NCBI GenBank assembly: GCA_039621445.1
Contig: CP154956.1
Coordinates: 3,474,730 to 3,538,729 of the forward strand
Source: Euglena gracilis
Taxonomy: Eukaryota > Euglenida > Euglenophyceae > Euglenales
Direction: 5' to 3'
DNA length: 64,000 nucleotides
Under the pieces are notes generated by a model. It did not search any database, had not been told where the DNA came from, and worked only from the letters and a program-made list of their open reading frames with translations. This document shows positions 1 to 14,800 of this stretch, in pieces. The translations under genes and the position numbers were made by a program. The stretch's first letter is position 1. Each line of letters begins with the position of its first letter.

Positions 1-2500
1 AATTTTTTTTGCCAAAATGCCTTAAAAAACCTTAAAAAACCTTAAAAAACCTTAAAAAAATCACCCCGGGGAAGTTTTTCTTCCCCGTGATGACCTTAAA
101 AAACCTTAAAATTTTTCCCTGGGAATTTTTTTTCTTGCACCAACCAAATGATGGTATGTCTGAAATCCCGCATAAAGCCAGTCAATGCAGAAGCGGTTGT
201 GAACAAACATTATGAAAACCGGATTGTTTGCCAAGGTTTCTGGCATAGTTCGGTTGGCCTTGGTTCACCAAAAGCTGTGACACACGGCCAGAATAAACAA
301 AACTTGCAACCACAACAACCACATCTTTCTTGATTTGAATTACTTGAGACATTCTTAGAGGAGTCAACCCAAATTGCTCAAAAGTGCAATTGCAGCAAAA
401 GTTGCATGAACAACAAAAAAATCCCGATTTGGGACAATTTACTACGCTGGAGCAGTTTCCCACACTTGCCGCAGCATTTCAAGCAGCGAAACAGTGCGTT
501 CTCCAATTGGGCGGTGATTCCGCGAATTTTTCCCACTTTTTTGCCCAAGCACGCGAAAGTTTTTTTGTTGCATTTTTTTTGAATAAAAAACACATATTTT
601 TTTAAAAAAATTGTTTTCTTTTTAAAAAAATTTATTTATAAAAAAACTTTTTTTTTAAAAAAAGTTTCTTTTTCAAAAAACAAAAAAAACAAGCAGTCAA
701 CCTTGGCAAGCACCTATGGTCAAGCCCCAAAATTTCCCCATTTGAGGCCATTTTAGGCCATTTAAGACCAACAGGCAAGCAAATGTCCTGAATAGGGTCA
801 GAAATTTAAAATAATTGCAATGAAAAAAAATGGATGGTTTCGAGTTTCGAGTTTCGAGGTGACCCACTCTGTATCCCATGCAACCAGGCACCTATGGTCA
901 CTTCCCATTTTGGTGCTCTGGTCGGCCCTGGTCGGCCCTGGTCGGCCCTGGTCGGCCCTGGTCGGCCCTGGTCGGCCCTGGTCGGCAAATAGTCGGCCAT
1001 AGGTGGGGGTATCCGTCACAGAAAAAAAGATTGTGAAAAATGACCCAAAATTACCAAAAGGGCGTAAAATGGCCAAAATGCCATAAAATATGCTCATATT
1101 GACCCAAATTAGCCCAATATTTGCCAAATCAGTGACAAATGGCCCCCAAGTTAGCAAAAACTGATCTGTAATGACCAAAATGGGTGTAAAACTGGGGAGT
1201 TGTGGGGAAATTATCCAAAAATGGGTTGAGTTCTTCAAAATATACAATATATTGGCACAAAATGCTCAAAAATGGTCAAATTGGACCAAAAAGAGACCAA
1301 AAAAAATGGGCAAAATAACAAAAAAAAAGGTCGAAAATGGCTTTAAATGGTCAAAAATGGCCCAAGAGCAGGACAAAATGGCCCAAAATTACAAGAAGTG
1401 CGCAAAAGTGGCCAAAAATGGTCAAAATAGGTCAAAATTGGTGAATTATGGTGACAAATGGGCCAAAAGGGGACAAAAGCGGCCAAAAGTAGCCAAAAGT
1501 GACAACATGAGCCAGACGAGCCAGAAAAATCTCAAAATCTGGGATAAAATTCCTCATTCTCACTGAAAAAATGACATCAATCAGAAAAAAAGTTGCGCGG
1601 TCGGCTGCGGTCGGCTGCGGTCGGCAACCCACCTATGACAGTCCTGAAACCCGCGGTAACCCGCGGTCGATGCTGCCGGGCCAGCATCGTCCTGCATCGC
1701 CCTGCATCGCCCAGCACCATCAGAGGTGCTTGTTCCAGAGGGAAAGCTGCCGAAACCCTTCATCCATTCCCCTTTGGTCGGCCAATCACATGCAAGTCGG
1801 CCCTGGTCGGCCCTGGTCGGCCATGGTCGGCCCTGGTCGGCCCTGGTCGGAACCCCCACCTACGGGGGTCCTGAAAATCATAGTCGGCCCTGGTCGGCCC
1901 TGGTCGGCCCTGGTCGGCCCTGGTCGGCCCTGGTCGGCCATAGGTGCCTGCATGCAACAAGGTTTTGAGCACGGGCAAGGGCACGCGTTTGGTATTGCTC
2001 ACATGAAAAAGTTGGATTATTTTGTCAGTGTTCATGAGGCTATCCGGTGTGGGTGCACGGGTCAGGTCGGTCCATCAGGGACGGGATTTTTTTTTTTTTT
2101 AGTTAACTGCCCTTAAGGACTGCCCCTCCAGGGCAGCTTTGGACCCGAAATAATTTTTCCGGCGCCTTCGGTGCCGGGTGTTTTTTTTTGACCCATTTTG
2201 GGACCCACATGCGGGAACCCATAGCTAAAATTGCCTAAAATTCCTAAAATGCCTAGAATGGCCTAAAAATCCTAAAAAATGCCTAAAATGGCAATAACTG
2301 TCCCTCATGGACCGCCCTGATCCCATGCTTCGCCCGAGGCTTCTTCCTTGGGCGTTCCGAAGCCACAGGAGTCTGAAGCCATCGGGCGATCTTCGGGGTC
2401 TGAGATTTTACCTGAGGAGAAAAAATGCCTTAAAAAACCTTAAAAATTTTTAAAATTCCTCAAAAAACCTTAAAAAACCTTAAAAAACCTTAAAAAACGC
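1..2500. other. No gene seen
   Basis: CTTAAAAAACCTTAAAA repeats at 20-120 and 2425-2530, AT-rich homopolymers, GGCCAAAATGG-type short repeats at 1050-1560 and the GGTCGGCCCT minisatellite. No CorA transmembrane exon was found. Confidence 0.6.
920..1941. repeat. GGTCGGCCCT minisatellite, three blocks
   Basis: Ten-base repeat blocks at 920-986, 1796-1852 and 1883-1941. They are bordered by CACCTATGG or its complement (894, 992, 1629, 1938), so the blocks may be parts of a larger inverted structure. Confidence 0.8.
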
Positions 2501-2752
2501 CTTAAAATTTTTTGAGAAATCTCGCCTTAAAAAAAAATAATGCCTGGCAGTGAAGAAGACTTTCCGGCAAACCCCCGACCCCAACCAATTGGACGGGGCG
2601 GGACATCACCAGTGAGCTGTACGCGGTGCGCCGGTCAGGGGGGCCACGACGTTCCGTTGGCCGGGGCCCAATTAATTTGTCGGGGGGTGGGGGCGGAGAG
2701 GAACGGCACACTTAGCGCTTTCAAAACCACCCCCAAACCCGAGCGCCAGCAC

Positions 2753-2873
2753 AGCGCAGCCCCTGGGCGAAGAGGAGCGACTTGACGGTGTCGCGCAGGT
2801 CCTGCGCGAAGGGGTCGTGGCCGAACTTCCGGTTGACGTGCGCGACGTACTTCCGGATGGACTCGTGCGTGCC
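2753..2873 (-). CDS. Gene A exon 14, stalk helix end
   Basis: After TGGCCACAG the frame reads [20 protein letters not shown], then [20 protein letters not shown], before a possible donor GCT|GTGCTG (a GC donor after CAGG is an alternative). Pattern and position fit the long CorA helix just before the first transmembrane segment. No transmembrane or GMN exon was found between 1 and 2750. Confidence 0.5.
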
Positions 2874-5800
2874 CTGTGGCCAGGGTTATGCGGGGAGGAC
2901 TGGTGGGGGGAGAGGCCCTGTCCTCTGGTGACCCAACCGAATAACCCAACCACATACAGTTGGGGCTCACCAAAACCCCATTTTTTTTGGCAAAAAAGCA
3001 TTTGGTCATATGAGAAAAGAGATATCCAAAATGCTGGTGGGGAGGTCAGCAAACAACTCTCCTGATCGCGAGGAAGCCAACTGGCACAAAAAAAGGTCTG
3101 GAATATCCCGGCAAGCCCTCGAGAACTGCCAAAAAAACATGGCGCCACCCTCCACCAGGATGGGGGGGTGGCCAACCCCACCCCACACCCGGAGGGTTCC
3201 GGGGATTCCCGCCCCAGCCCTGCCCGCAGCAGCCGCTTGTACACCGAGAGCCGCCGGCCCCAGGGCAGCCGTCAGCCCCGCCAGTCCCCCTGCGTCCCTG
3301 TCAACACCGGGCGCAACAGCCACCTCCATTCCCCCCCCCCCCCCCGGGTTCAATATATCGGCGGGAGGGGGTTGGGTCGGACCCCCCCGGTCCATGAGGG
3401 GGGGGGGAACGACAGAAATGATGGTAATCACGATTCCCATCGCGATTTCCGCGATTCGGATCGCGCCTTTCGCGAATCTGAAAAAAATTCGTGGGAAATG
3501 CAATGGAAGTCATGGTAATCACGATTCCGATCGCCATTTCCGCGAATTCAGATCGCGATTTTCGCAAACCTGAAAAAATTTTCGCAGGAAATGCGTTCGT
3601 TCCCGCTCCCCTCCTCTACCCCGTATACCCTCCTCATATCAAACCCCATGGAACTGTCAGGACGCGTTGGCCAGCAATGGGGTCCTGGCACCTTTCAAAA
3701 CTGACCGGCCAGTGCCAAAGACCCTAACAATTACCCTTGGTTGGTCTCACTCTTCATCATTTCCAAAGGAATGCTCATCCAGGCAGTTGCCCCTCTTCCA
3801 AAGACCACAGCGGGCCGTCCCCAAAAGTGGGCCTGCGGACACTCGGATTCTGGAGGCAACTATTTTTTATTTTTTTATTGTTGTCCGCACAACGGCTTTT
3901 GCATCTGCCACGGCTTACTTGACAGCAGCACGCCAGAGACGCTGGAGCGGTGGTGGCTGAGGGCACCAACGGAACGTCATGGCCCCCCTGACCGGCGCCC
4001 CGCGTACAGCTCACTGGTGATGTCCCGCCCCGTCCAATTGGTTGGGGTCGGGGGTTTGCCGGAAAGTCTTCTTCACTGCCCCCCCCCCCCCGGGGAATGC
4101 CAAATGACAGGTTGGGGGGAATTGGGGTCTCTGACAGTTTCCGGGGTGGGACCCTGACAGGTTCTCGGGCTGGCAATTGGGGGGGGGGTCGCGGGTTTCC
4201 AGGGGGGGGGGAGGATAGGAACTTGGCAGTGGGGACGCAAAAAAGCAAACAATACACAAAGAAAGGCCAAAAAACGCAAATTGCATGTGAAATCCTTCAG
4301 GAGCATCCCAGGATGTAGAAAAAATTTCGGCACCGCCAGGGAAAAATTGAAAAAATTGCAAAAAGTTGACCAAAATGCAAAAAGTGACAAAAAATTGACA
4401 AATTTTTAGTCTGGAGGGATAAATTGGGCCCAAAACAAGGAATTTTTCAAACTCAAAAATTTTCCGGCTAGAATTCAAAAATCGTTAATAAAAAAGCCGC
4501 AAAAAACACAGAAAACACAAAATTTGCCAAAATCAAAAACAAAAAAAACACAAAAAAAACGCATTTGTGTCCCCCCCCCCCTGTCTGTTGGCAGCCTGTC
4601 AGGAATGAAGGAATCCTTGCGTGGAAAGACAGTGGTGCAAACGCAGCACAAAAAGCCCACCTGCCCGCCCATCTCCCCCGGCAGCCTCGCCGCGCAACAC
4701 CCCCGGGGAGGTTCTTCTCATACTCGTCCACCGCCTGGCGCAGGCCGAGCACGGCCGCCTCGTACGTCCCGAGCACGTCGTCCAGCAGCATGTTGACCAG
4801 GTGGTCCCCCGCGGCGGCACTCTCCACAGGTGACTTCTAAAGACTCTGGGGGGAGGGAAGGTCCAGCTGGCTGGACCCCCCCCCCCCCCGGGGTAAAGCG
4901 GGGTCCGGCTTAAATAATTTCCTTGGCCAAGCCGTGGCTGAAAGAACCCATGGGCTCTGGGGACAATGGGATAGGGGCGGGTAGCACCTGGCCCCTCCAC
5001 GGGAAAGGGTATTAATCCCCGAGTACCCGTCACAGCCCAAGAACCTGTCAGTTGGGTGACAAGTTGTGCCAGTGGCTAGTGGCTAGAGCTCTTCAGGGGG
5101 GTGAAAGACGAGCCGGGCATTCCACTGGCGGCAACGGAAAGCCACTGGCAGGAGACCCCCCGTTAAGTGAACGGGGGGTCAGGGGGAGGAGGGGTTGGTT
5201 GTCCCCCCCCCCCACTCTCGAGTGGGGATGGGTCCACCCTCCTCCTCTGGAGTTTTTGGGGCTTCCCAAAACTGTGTTTTTTTTAGAAAACTGAAGGATT
5301 TAAGAGACATGAAGCGCCAGGGAAGCAGGATTTTTGTTTCCTGGGCGGGGTACCCTGGTGCCTCCCCCTGCCGAAGCGGGAGGGGGTGGTCCAGACCCCC
5401 CCTCCCCCCTCGGACCTGTACAGGTCCGACGCTCATTTTAAACCCTGCCTACCCCCACGCTGCTGATTGGGCGGTCAGAAGGACACCAGCTGGCAAAACT
5501 GTCCCCTTGATGCTCGGGGGAGAGAGAGAGAGAGAAAGCTGACTGGCAGACAATCCCTGGACACAACACAGCCCAAAAACGGGGCCGGTTGGAGGGCACT
5601 GCCGGGCCTTCGTCAGCTCCGGGTCGCTGTGCACGAACTCCGGGGCCTGCGCCTCGTAGTAGTTGCTGAACGTCGCGTTGCCGTTGGCCCGCAGGCGGTG
5701 GGGGCACCGCCACCCTGGGGGGTGAACCACCACTGAGACCCCTCTCACCATGATGCGGGAAAAAGCATTGCGAACACATTCGCCAAAATGTTGCGAACAC

Positions 5801-8800
5801 ATTTGCCAAAAATCGCGAAATTATTTGCCGAAAATCGCGACACAATCGCCGAAAATCACAAACACGTTCACCAAATATCGCGAACACATTCACCCCCCCC
5901 GCCTGTGCCTCTCTTTTTCAGCTGCAGTGTCGCCAACCTTCGTGCTTCGCGAAGTTGAAGCTTCGCCCCGGCACGGTGGGACTGGGGGAAACTCAGTGGG
6001 CCTTCTTCATCGTGCCCCCCCCCCCCCCCCCGGGAAACTGTCACCTGACAGGTTGGCCAGTACTGGGGACCCTGACAACTTCTTATCATGACAGGTTGGC
6101 CGGTACCAGGGACCCTGACAGTTTCCCGGGCGGGACCCTGACAGTTTCCCGGGTAGGGCATTTCAAGGGAAAGTCAATGAAAAATGACCCGGACAGGTTG
6201 GCCGGTACCGGGGACCCTGACAGTTTCCTGGGCGGGACCCTGACAGGTTCTCGGGCATGACAGTTTCCCGGGGGGGGGGGTAGGTATCATGACAGGTTGG
6301 CCGGTACCGAAGACGCTGACAGTTTCCCGGGCTCGCCAGGGGGGGGGCAGAAGAAGCGCCAGGCCTGAAGAAGGGATAAAAGGCACCAAAAAACAGCCAC
6401 AGTGCACACGGGGGGGGGACAGGTTCTCGGGCATGCCAGTATCCCGGGGGGTAGGTATCATCACGCTCGAAGAGAAGCCCCAGACATCGTGACGCTGAGG
6501 GAACTCAGAAAGGGGGAATGCGCACACTTCTACGACAACCACATACCGACTTTGTTCTTTTGGGTTTTCGCCCCAACCTGCAGGGAGGCGGTGGCTGCTT
6601 GTGTACGGAAATCACGACGTCGACGTCCGGGTGCTTGGGGTGCGTGGTGATGATTCGGACCGGCAATTGAGTGGGATGCTGTTGTGTGTCTGGGTGTGGC
6701 CCATTTTCCATGCGAGCCATGCCATAAATCCATTTGCCATTTACATCACCCCCCCCCCCGGGAAACACTCGCCAGACAAGTCAGTGAGTACAACAGGAGG
6801 AGACAGTTTCCCTGGGGGGTACATGGAAGAGAGGAGCTCGCGTCGGAGAGCCTTCTTCATTGGTTTTTGGCAGATTTGGGCTGGCGTGAAATGCTGTGGA
6901 GCAGGTACTAGAGCAGGTACTACAGATTTTTTAATGCCTCGGCGGATCCCCCCCCAGGCCCCAAAAATAGCCCTCCCTCTTCTGGAGGGGCTGCCTCGGC
7001 AACTGCCGGGTGTCACCAGCTTCGAGCTGATGTCGGACACGTCCACCGGCTTCAGCGTCATGACAGCAGACCCTGTCCCCTCGTACCCCGAATCCTGCAC
7101 GCACTTTTTTTCCCGCAATTTTTCCGTACAGACAGCGACAGGGTCGGCACCCAACGCAATGCCACACCCAATCACCCCGTTTCTCCTCAAAAACTCTCTT
7201 CAGATTCCTTGCGGAGCCCAGAAGTTACTACTACTATTATTATAATACTATTAATCAGAAGTTATAATTATTATAATTATAAATGTAAAATACCCCCCCC
7301 AAAGTAAAGCCCATCCGATTTTATATCTGGGCAGGATTTCAAGACTCTTAGGGGGGAATCAAACTCTATTGCATTGTTGGTTTCAACTGCAGTCAAAAAC
7401 CAATTCACACTGAATTTCAGGTGTGGACGGCCAACTTTTCCCAAAATGCGCAATTTCCCCAAAAAGATCATTTCTGGTGAAAAATTGTAACATCCAGACA
7501 ATCACCCAAAATTTGTTTCCTTTGCCCTGAATTGCACCCTTGGGGGTAGGGGTTTTACATTCGGGCTTCAAAACCAAACCCCCCTGGGGGGGCTTAGAAT
7601 TGGGAGGGGGGTATTTCCTTGCAATTTCCTGAGACTTGAAACAAAAATTACCTCCCCTTCCAAGCCCAATGAACACCAAAGTGGCAATCTGGACAGTCCG
7701 GACGGGGGACGTTCATTGGGCATGGGTTGCTGTAAGAAGGTGACAAACTAGACGGTCCGGACACCCGCCTGTTGTGTTTTGTTTTGTGTTGTGTGGTGTG
7801 TGCTTTGTGAGTGTGAGTGTGTGTTTTGTGTGTGTGTGCGTGTGTGTGTGTGTGTGGTGTCTGTTTGTGTGTTGTGTGGGGGGGGGTCGGCAGCCCCCCT
7901 TCATAGGACATGGGGGGGGGGCGGCAGGTAATCCAGTTCAGGGGTGGGGGCGGGGGAACCCGGCCCAGCAGCCGGGGGGGGGGGGGAGATGGCCTGGGTG
8001 GGGCACTCCTTGCAGTAGCGCATCACGAGGAGGGTGACGCCCTCCGTGAACTCCGTCTTCGGCAGCTCGCCGGGCTCGAGGCAGTCCTTGATGGTCGCCG
8101 GGTGGAGGTTGAACACGTCCGCCAGCGCGTCGAAGTAGGCGGGGGCAGCGGGAAATGAGTCTGCCCCTCCCACCGGATCGGGCAATTCTCCGCTGAAGCT
8201 TGGGGAGGGGTGCTGGGAGTGCCCTGGCTATCTGCCCCAGGGGCGGGGGGACGGGCAGGGTATCAAGTGAGAAGGGGGGGGAGGGGGGTCGACCCACCCC
8301 TCCCCCGGCTCGGAGAGCAGGAAAAAATTTTGAGGAGCTTCAAAAAGTGTCCAAAATGCATTTTCAGGGATTTTTTGAACAGGGGTTTTCTTAAAGACCC
8401 CCGAGGGGGTCCCGTGGGCCGGCTGGAAAAAAGTGCCGGCTGGACCCCCCCCCGTCTAGAGGGGTCCAAGGGGGGGGGTCCAGCCGCTGGGAGTGGACCC
8501 GGTGGGCAACCAAATATGCCCCAAAGAGCCCAAATCCAGCTGGGTTGGCATTTTTCAGCCGAAAATGGGAGATGAAAGACTAAAAACACCCGAAAAAAAA
8601 AGCCAAGAAAAAGCCATTTTTGGCCATTTTGACCCATTTCCCCAAAAATTTGGGCGAAAAATCCTTCGGTCCAGCTGGGTTCGCTGGCCTGACCTTTATT
8701 TCAGCGGACCCCCGCGCGGGGGGGGGGGGGGTCCGCAGTCCGGCTGGGAGGTGCTGGCTTGGAAAAAAGTGCTGTCTGGCTGAACTCCCCCCACCGGGGG

Positions 8801-11800
8801 GAAGGGTCCCCTCCAGCTGAAGATGTGCGTTTTTCGGTGCAAAATGCTGGGGAATTTGATTCCAGGGTGGGGGTCCCCCGGGCCCCCTGGCCCTCGGCGC
8901 AGACGCCCCCTCCCCCTGTTCACAACCAACGCTCACTTAACACCCTCGGACAGGGGAGAGGGATGCCCCAAATGATTCAAAAAGGACCAGCGCCGGCGCT
9001 GGAGTGCCAGCTGGGGCTTGTGCTGTGGGCCCTGACCCAAAGGGTCGGGGGTGGGGGGTCGTATTCGGGTGACTTCCAGTGCCTGCCCAAACAGGGCCCC
9101 TGGGGGGGGGGTCGTGCGTGGGTGGGTTTGGGCCACGGAAAAGGTGCTCCCCCCTGCTCCAACCCCGTGCAGGCATTGCACTCTTGGATTTCTCATCAAC
9201 CCCGTCTGCGAGAAGCCTGAACATTGAGGCGAGACCGCCCCCCCCCCCCCCCAAGGGTCGACCCGTTCACCCATCACCCCCCAAAACTACTCCTAATCGG
9301 CCAAAACCGATTTTCTAGCCCGGGCTGATGCCGGGCCAGACTGACCTCCTGGCCTAAGTCCTGCCGTCAGTCTGGCTAGATGTCCCGACCCGTCCGGCAA
9401 TACCCCACCCCCAGGTTGGACCAGCGGCCCGAACCCCCCCACACCGGTGCTGTGTGAATCCATGGGTCGGAGGACGGGAAGGGACCCGGGCGGCCGAAGA
9501 GGCCCCGGCGGTCGGGCCCCCGCTGGGCGGGGAAGTCGGTGGCCCACGCCTGGGGGCGGTTCTCCAGCAGCTCGGAGGAGACGTCGATCCAGAGCAGGTT
9601 GGGCTGGAAGAGGAAGCCCTTTGGGGCCAGGCTGGCGGGTGGACCGCTGGGGGTTGCCTTACAGGTGGGGAAGCGGCAGCCGAATAAGGAACCCGCCAAC
9701 AGCCAAATTAGGAATTGGCCAGTTAGGAATTTAGCTAATTAGGAATTAGATACCCCATTCGGAACGAGGAGTCACCAGGTCAGAATTGGGAAGAAAATGG
9801 AAAGGGGACCAACAGAAACGAGAAATTGGGAATTATTGATGGAATAACGTCAGGGTCAGGTCTCAAGCCTAGCTTTAAGGCTGTATTAAATGAACACATT
9901 AAAATTAAATTTCCGCCTGAGACCTAACCCAAATCCTGCTCCATCAGCAACACAAAATCGAAGCCACGGGGAGAACAGTAGTGTAACGTTTCCGACAGTT
10001 CATCAAAAGAGATAAATGGCGACTAACTTTCCTGGTGAGAACCTTTCTCAGCACAAGGAAGCCTGTTCTCAATCATGAAATGGAAACGCTCTCACACAAG
10101 CAGTACCTGCCATGCTCGTGAAGAAGATGGTGCAAACGACGAACGTATAAATACGATTTTTCAAAAATTTAAGCCAAAATATAAAAGAAATTTAAAAATA
10201 AAGGTTTAATAATAATAAATGAAATGTTCCAAAGAAATCAAAGACGGGAAATGCAGAATGTTGTGTTGGCACACAGCTATTGTGTCATGGAAATATGCCA
10301 AATAAAAAATCCGAAACACCGTGGACCCACACTTCAGAAGGCCACAACCCAATTGTCAAACACACCAACAAAACATGGTGGCATTCTCTGCGGCCGTGTA
10401 ATGACACAAACACAGCCTTGGAACACTGTCCCAAAACCTTGGGGTGGAGCTAAAAGTGCCACACAAAAAACACGTGGAAAACATGTAACAGCAATACCAA
10501 TCAGAAAAAAATCCAACACAAACCATACTCTTCAGAATAATAAATGCAACGGCTAGAAACCACACCAGGGTACTGCCTGGTTGTGTCCATCTGGCCAAAG
10601 GTCAGTGTAAAGACTCCTGTCCAGTGGCGGACCACCAGATGGGGGAGCCTTGCCGGAGCCATGGTGCGAGGAGTAGTGGCCCTGAATGGTTTGCTCTGTG
10701 AACCTGACAGGTTGGCCGATACCACAGACCGCTATGCAACTTCCCACAATGACAGGCTGGAAAATAACCTGAGGTTTCCCTGGCGGATCCTAAAACATGT
10801 TCCCGGGTGTAACAATTTCCAGAGGTGGTGGGGGGGAGGGATCAACCCTGCCGACCAGTGACACAAACCCATAAAACCCACCAGAGAAACATTCCCTGAT
10901 GCCATTGCTCTGCATATTTGGTGAACCAGTCTTGGCCAGGAGGAAAGCAACCACTCGCTCTCGAAACCCCCACCAGGTCATCAAGCCCTTGTGCTTTGGG
11001 GTTGCCTGCTGGGAGCAGGCATCCCCCCCAGGGGGGGGGTCGGTTTTGGGTCCAGCCCAGTCGACCCAGGGAAATTTAGTTTCGTGCTGACACCCCTTGA
11101 TTCCTATTTGTGATTATGAATGATCATCTATTACCGTTTTGATCCGCAAACTTTAAATCGTGGGATCATGCAAATTCGAAAAAAAAACATGTTATCTGTT
11201 GGCCAAAGAAATCCAGAAATGGAAAAAAAAACGGACCAAAAGTGTCAGTCAGTCCATGAAAGTGTTGCTTCCTGGCGGCGGGGGGGGGGGGGGGCATCTC
11301 CAGGACGTTGGCCCCCGGGCCAGCCATCGCCCACCTAGCCTGGGCTGGGGTTGACTTCCCTGTGCACTTTGGCCGAAACTTCCCGGACAGGCGCGCCGTT
11401 CATGCTTCTGGCCTTGTGCATCTTTCCCTGCCAACTTACTTGCCCCTTACCCCCACCCCCCGGATGGGGCAAAAAAAAAAGTCTTAGACTGTTTTGTATT
11501 TTTTTTTGGCCCAGTAACATAACATTCTCCCAAATGCCGGAGGCAAAATTTGTTGGGTGTTCACACGACGCGTGAATTTAATTTTTATTTTTTTAAACAC
11601 AATTTAAGTACTCGGATCTTAAATTCCCAAAGTGTTGGAATTTAAGATCCGAACACTTAAACAGATATTTTTTACCCAAATTGGAATCTTCAGTATTCAT
11701 TTTTTTAATAAAAAGGAACTTCTCATATGGAACTTCCCACCTTCAAGGTCTTAAATATGCAGGGGATTTTTTGTGGATTTTGCTGGACTAGCTGAAGGAG

Positions 11801-14800
11801 GAGGCTTTATTTTCGGGGGTTTGATTTTTTTTTGAGTGGGTCGGGTGTAATGCACATGCAAATGCAGAGATGAATATGTGTGCTGTTACATGTGGCGTTC
11901 ATCCGTGCCCCCCCCCAACACAACACCTCCGCCCCATGGGCAGACACAGGGCGGTGGAAAGACTCCAGTTGTAGGCAGTCATCAATTTCGGAGTCATCGG
12001 CGGTCGGCAGCGGCATGGCGCCGCCCAGGTTTGGGTTTCAGCGCCAAAACGCCAGAAAATTTATTTATGAAATTTATTTCTATTCTTATTATTTATTATT
12101 ATTTATTAAACTTTTTTATAAAATTTATTTATGGGAAAGTCCCTCAGACGGTTTGATTTTTTGGAGGTCCCCCCCCCCAGGGGGGACCACCATGCTGGGT
12201 GTATTAAGGGGGTCCTTCTGATGTCTTAAAACAGAAGCCTGGTGCACAGTGGCGCAAGCTACCACCAAAGGCGTGACGAGAAGAGGGGGCCTCTAACCTG
12301 GGATGTCCCGGGGGGTCTTCTGAGTTGACACAAGCCAACATCCGTGCCTGTTCTCTAATTGGGGTCCATTGGCTACCGAGGTGCTTTTGACCGATTATGC
12401 CATGAAGAGGGCGACCCATTGTGCCACCGAGGGAGCTGGGGTCATGTTCATCAACCGAAAAGGGCATACACACATACACACATACATACACACACACACA
12501 CACATACATACATACATACATACATACATACATACACACACATACATACATACATACATACATACATACATACATACATACATACATACATACATACATA
12601 CATACATACATACATACATACATACATACATACATACATACATACATACATACATACATACATACATACATACATACATACATACATACATACATACATA
12701 CATACATACATACACAACCTCCAATAAACCGCAAATGCTGAGTTCGTCAAGCGAAGACCAAAATGCCTTCTTGAGAGAGAAATATCAACCGAAAATTGTC
12801 TGATGCAATCGTAAAAAAAAAGGTCCCATTGCCAGGAATCACATCAGGTCAGACAGAACAAAAATTGGATTAAATCAGTTTCCATCCCAGAGTCACTGGG
12901 GGAAAAACTATCTTTTTTGGATGAAAATTCTTCATTCCTTTCTCCCCTCCAACAATTGTGCACTCGGCACGGAGGGTCCCCAAATCGCCAGCCACAATGT
13001 TGTCAGTTGCCACGCAATGAGTGCCAGCGGACAAACCGTATCCCCCAGCAGAATTTTTCAGTTGCCCCACAACAGCAGGTAGCAATGGAGAGACACAACC
13101 GAAACAGGTTTTTTTTGAAGGTCCCTCCAGGTCAACACTGGGCGGGGGGGTTGAGAAAATTCGCGGCAAAAATTTCGTTAAACCTCCTGGGCCCCTGTGC
13201 GGGAACCAAGTGGGGGGGGGGGGGCTGAGTTAAAAAGAAGCCTGCCCTCAAAAGTCGCATTATTTTTTTAATAATGTTTGACGTTTTCTTGCAAAAACAG
13301 AATTTTGGTTCAGTATGTTTTTTCAGGTTGGCCGCAGAAAAAATCGTCCACACCCCCATGTTCTCGCAAATAATTGTACGGCATTATTCTCGCCGAATAC
13401 TTCCGGCTCGACCCATACCCAGAGTTGGACCCCTGGGGGGGGGGTCAACCGGCAGCCACCCACCCACTTTCCCTCCCTCCCTCCCTCCCTCTCTCCAGGG
13501 AAGTGGTCTTGTAGTCTTGTAGGTCAAAAAAGATTCCTGGACCGGAAACCATGAATCATTTGTCGGGGGCAGATCGCCCCGGGGGGCGGCATGGCCGAAC
13601 ACAGCTCCTTCTCCGTGGCGGGCACCGCCAGCAAGGCGCGCCACAGCTTGCGGACCTGCGCCGGGGACAGCTGCGCGGGCTGGCGGGGGGTGGCAGGGGA
13701 AGGCCAGGTGGCCGGGGGTAGGTAGACCCCCCCAAATGCCTGGGGGTCGACCCGACCCCGAACCCTAACCCTGACAGCCGGGTGGCACAAAAGAAACACA
13801 CGGGCAGGTGAAGAGTGTAAAAAACTGCATCGCAAAAGAAATCAAAAAAAAATGCACAAATCACAGATTTTAAGTCCGCAGGAGGGGCCACTCACCAACC
13901 CAGGGGGTACCCCCACCCCCCAGTGGGGAGGGGGGAGGGACCAATTTTTTGGGGTCACTTTTGGGATCAAAACAAAAAATTTTCGGCGCCTGACCCCAAA
14001 AAAATGAGGGACCCACCAACGGCAACACGCCTGCCAACACCCCTGCCCATGCAATGCAAACGCCTGATGAGTGAGCTGCAGATGATGTACAGAATTTTGA
14101 CAAACCGCACCTCCCAAAAGTCCCTGAGGACAGAAACCAGCAAAAAGGTAAATACCCCCCCCCCCCTTGTCGTACGACCGGGTTCCTGCAACTGCGACCA
14201 GGGGGGGGGGGTCGTAACACCCCCATAACCTGCAACCTGCGACCGGGGGGTGGTCGTAAAAGAAGGGGCGGTTGTAGGTAAGGTGGTGTTAAAAATTTCG
14301 CAACCTGCAACCTGTGACTGGGGGGGGGGGGGTAGTCAGAACACCCCATGACCTGCAACCTGCAATCGGGGGGTGGCCGTAAATGAGGGGTGGTCGTACG
14401 ACAAGGGGGGGCGGGCGGGTAAGATAGCTCTGTTGCGGTTTCCCCTTGAAAAACAAACAGCAAAAAAGGCCATATCCCCCCCTCCCTAACAGGCCACGGG
14501 GGTGGTTGGACACTCCCTTAAAGTATGCCGACTAAGTTCGCGTTTCGGCCATCCTTGCCTTGCACACACAAGGGGTGGCAGACGGTGGGCTGGGTACTAT
14601 TTGGGGGGGGGTTAACAAAGTCCAACCATGGACTGCGCATGGCACTGGCGTATGGCACTGCGCACGGGAACTGCCTGCCTGTAGGGATGCTTCAGCACCG
14701 AGCAAAGATGGGGTCCCCAAGAACTCATTTTTGGAAGGGAACCCGATTTTCAGGGGTCTGAACTGTAACCATGCCACCCCCATAAATGGTACGAAAGGGG

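Larger units (their letters stand above)
2549..4080. repeat. Inverted repeat pair, arms ~118 bp
   Basis: 2549-2666 (GTGAAGAAGACTTTCCGGCA ... ACGACGTTCCGTTGG) recurs in inverse orientation at 3966-4080, about 90% identical, 1.3 kb apart. Exon 14 of gene A lies between the arms. Both arms are open in matching frames, but this is a property of the repeat. Confidence 0.7.
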
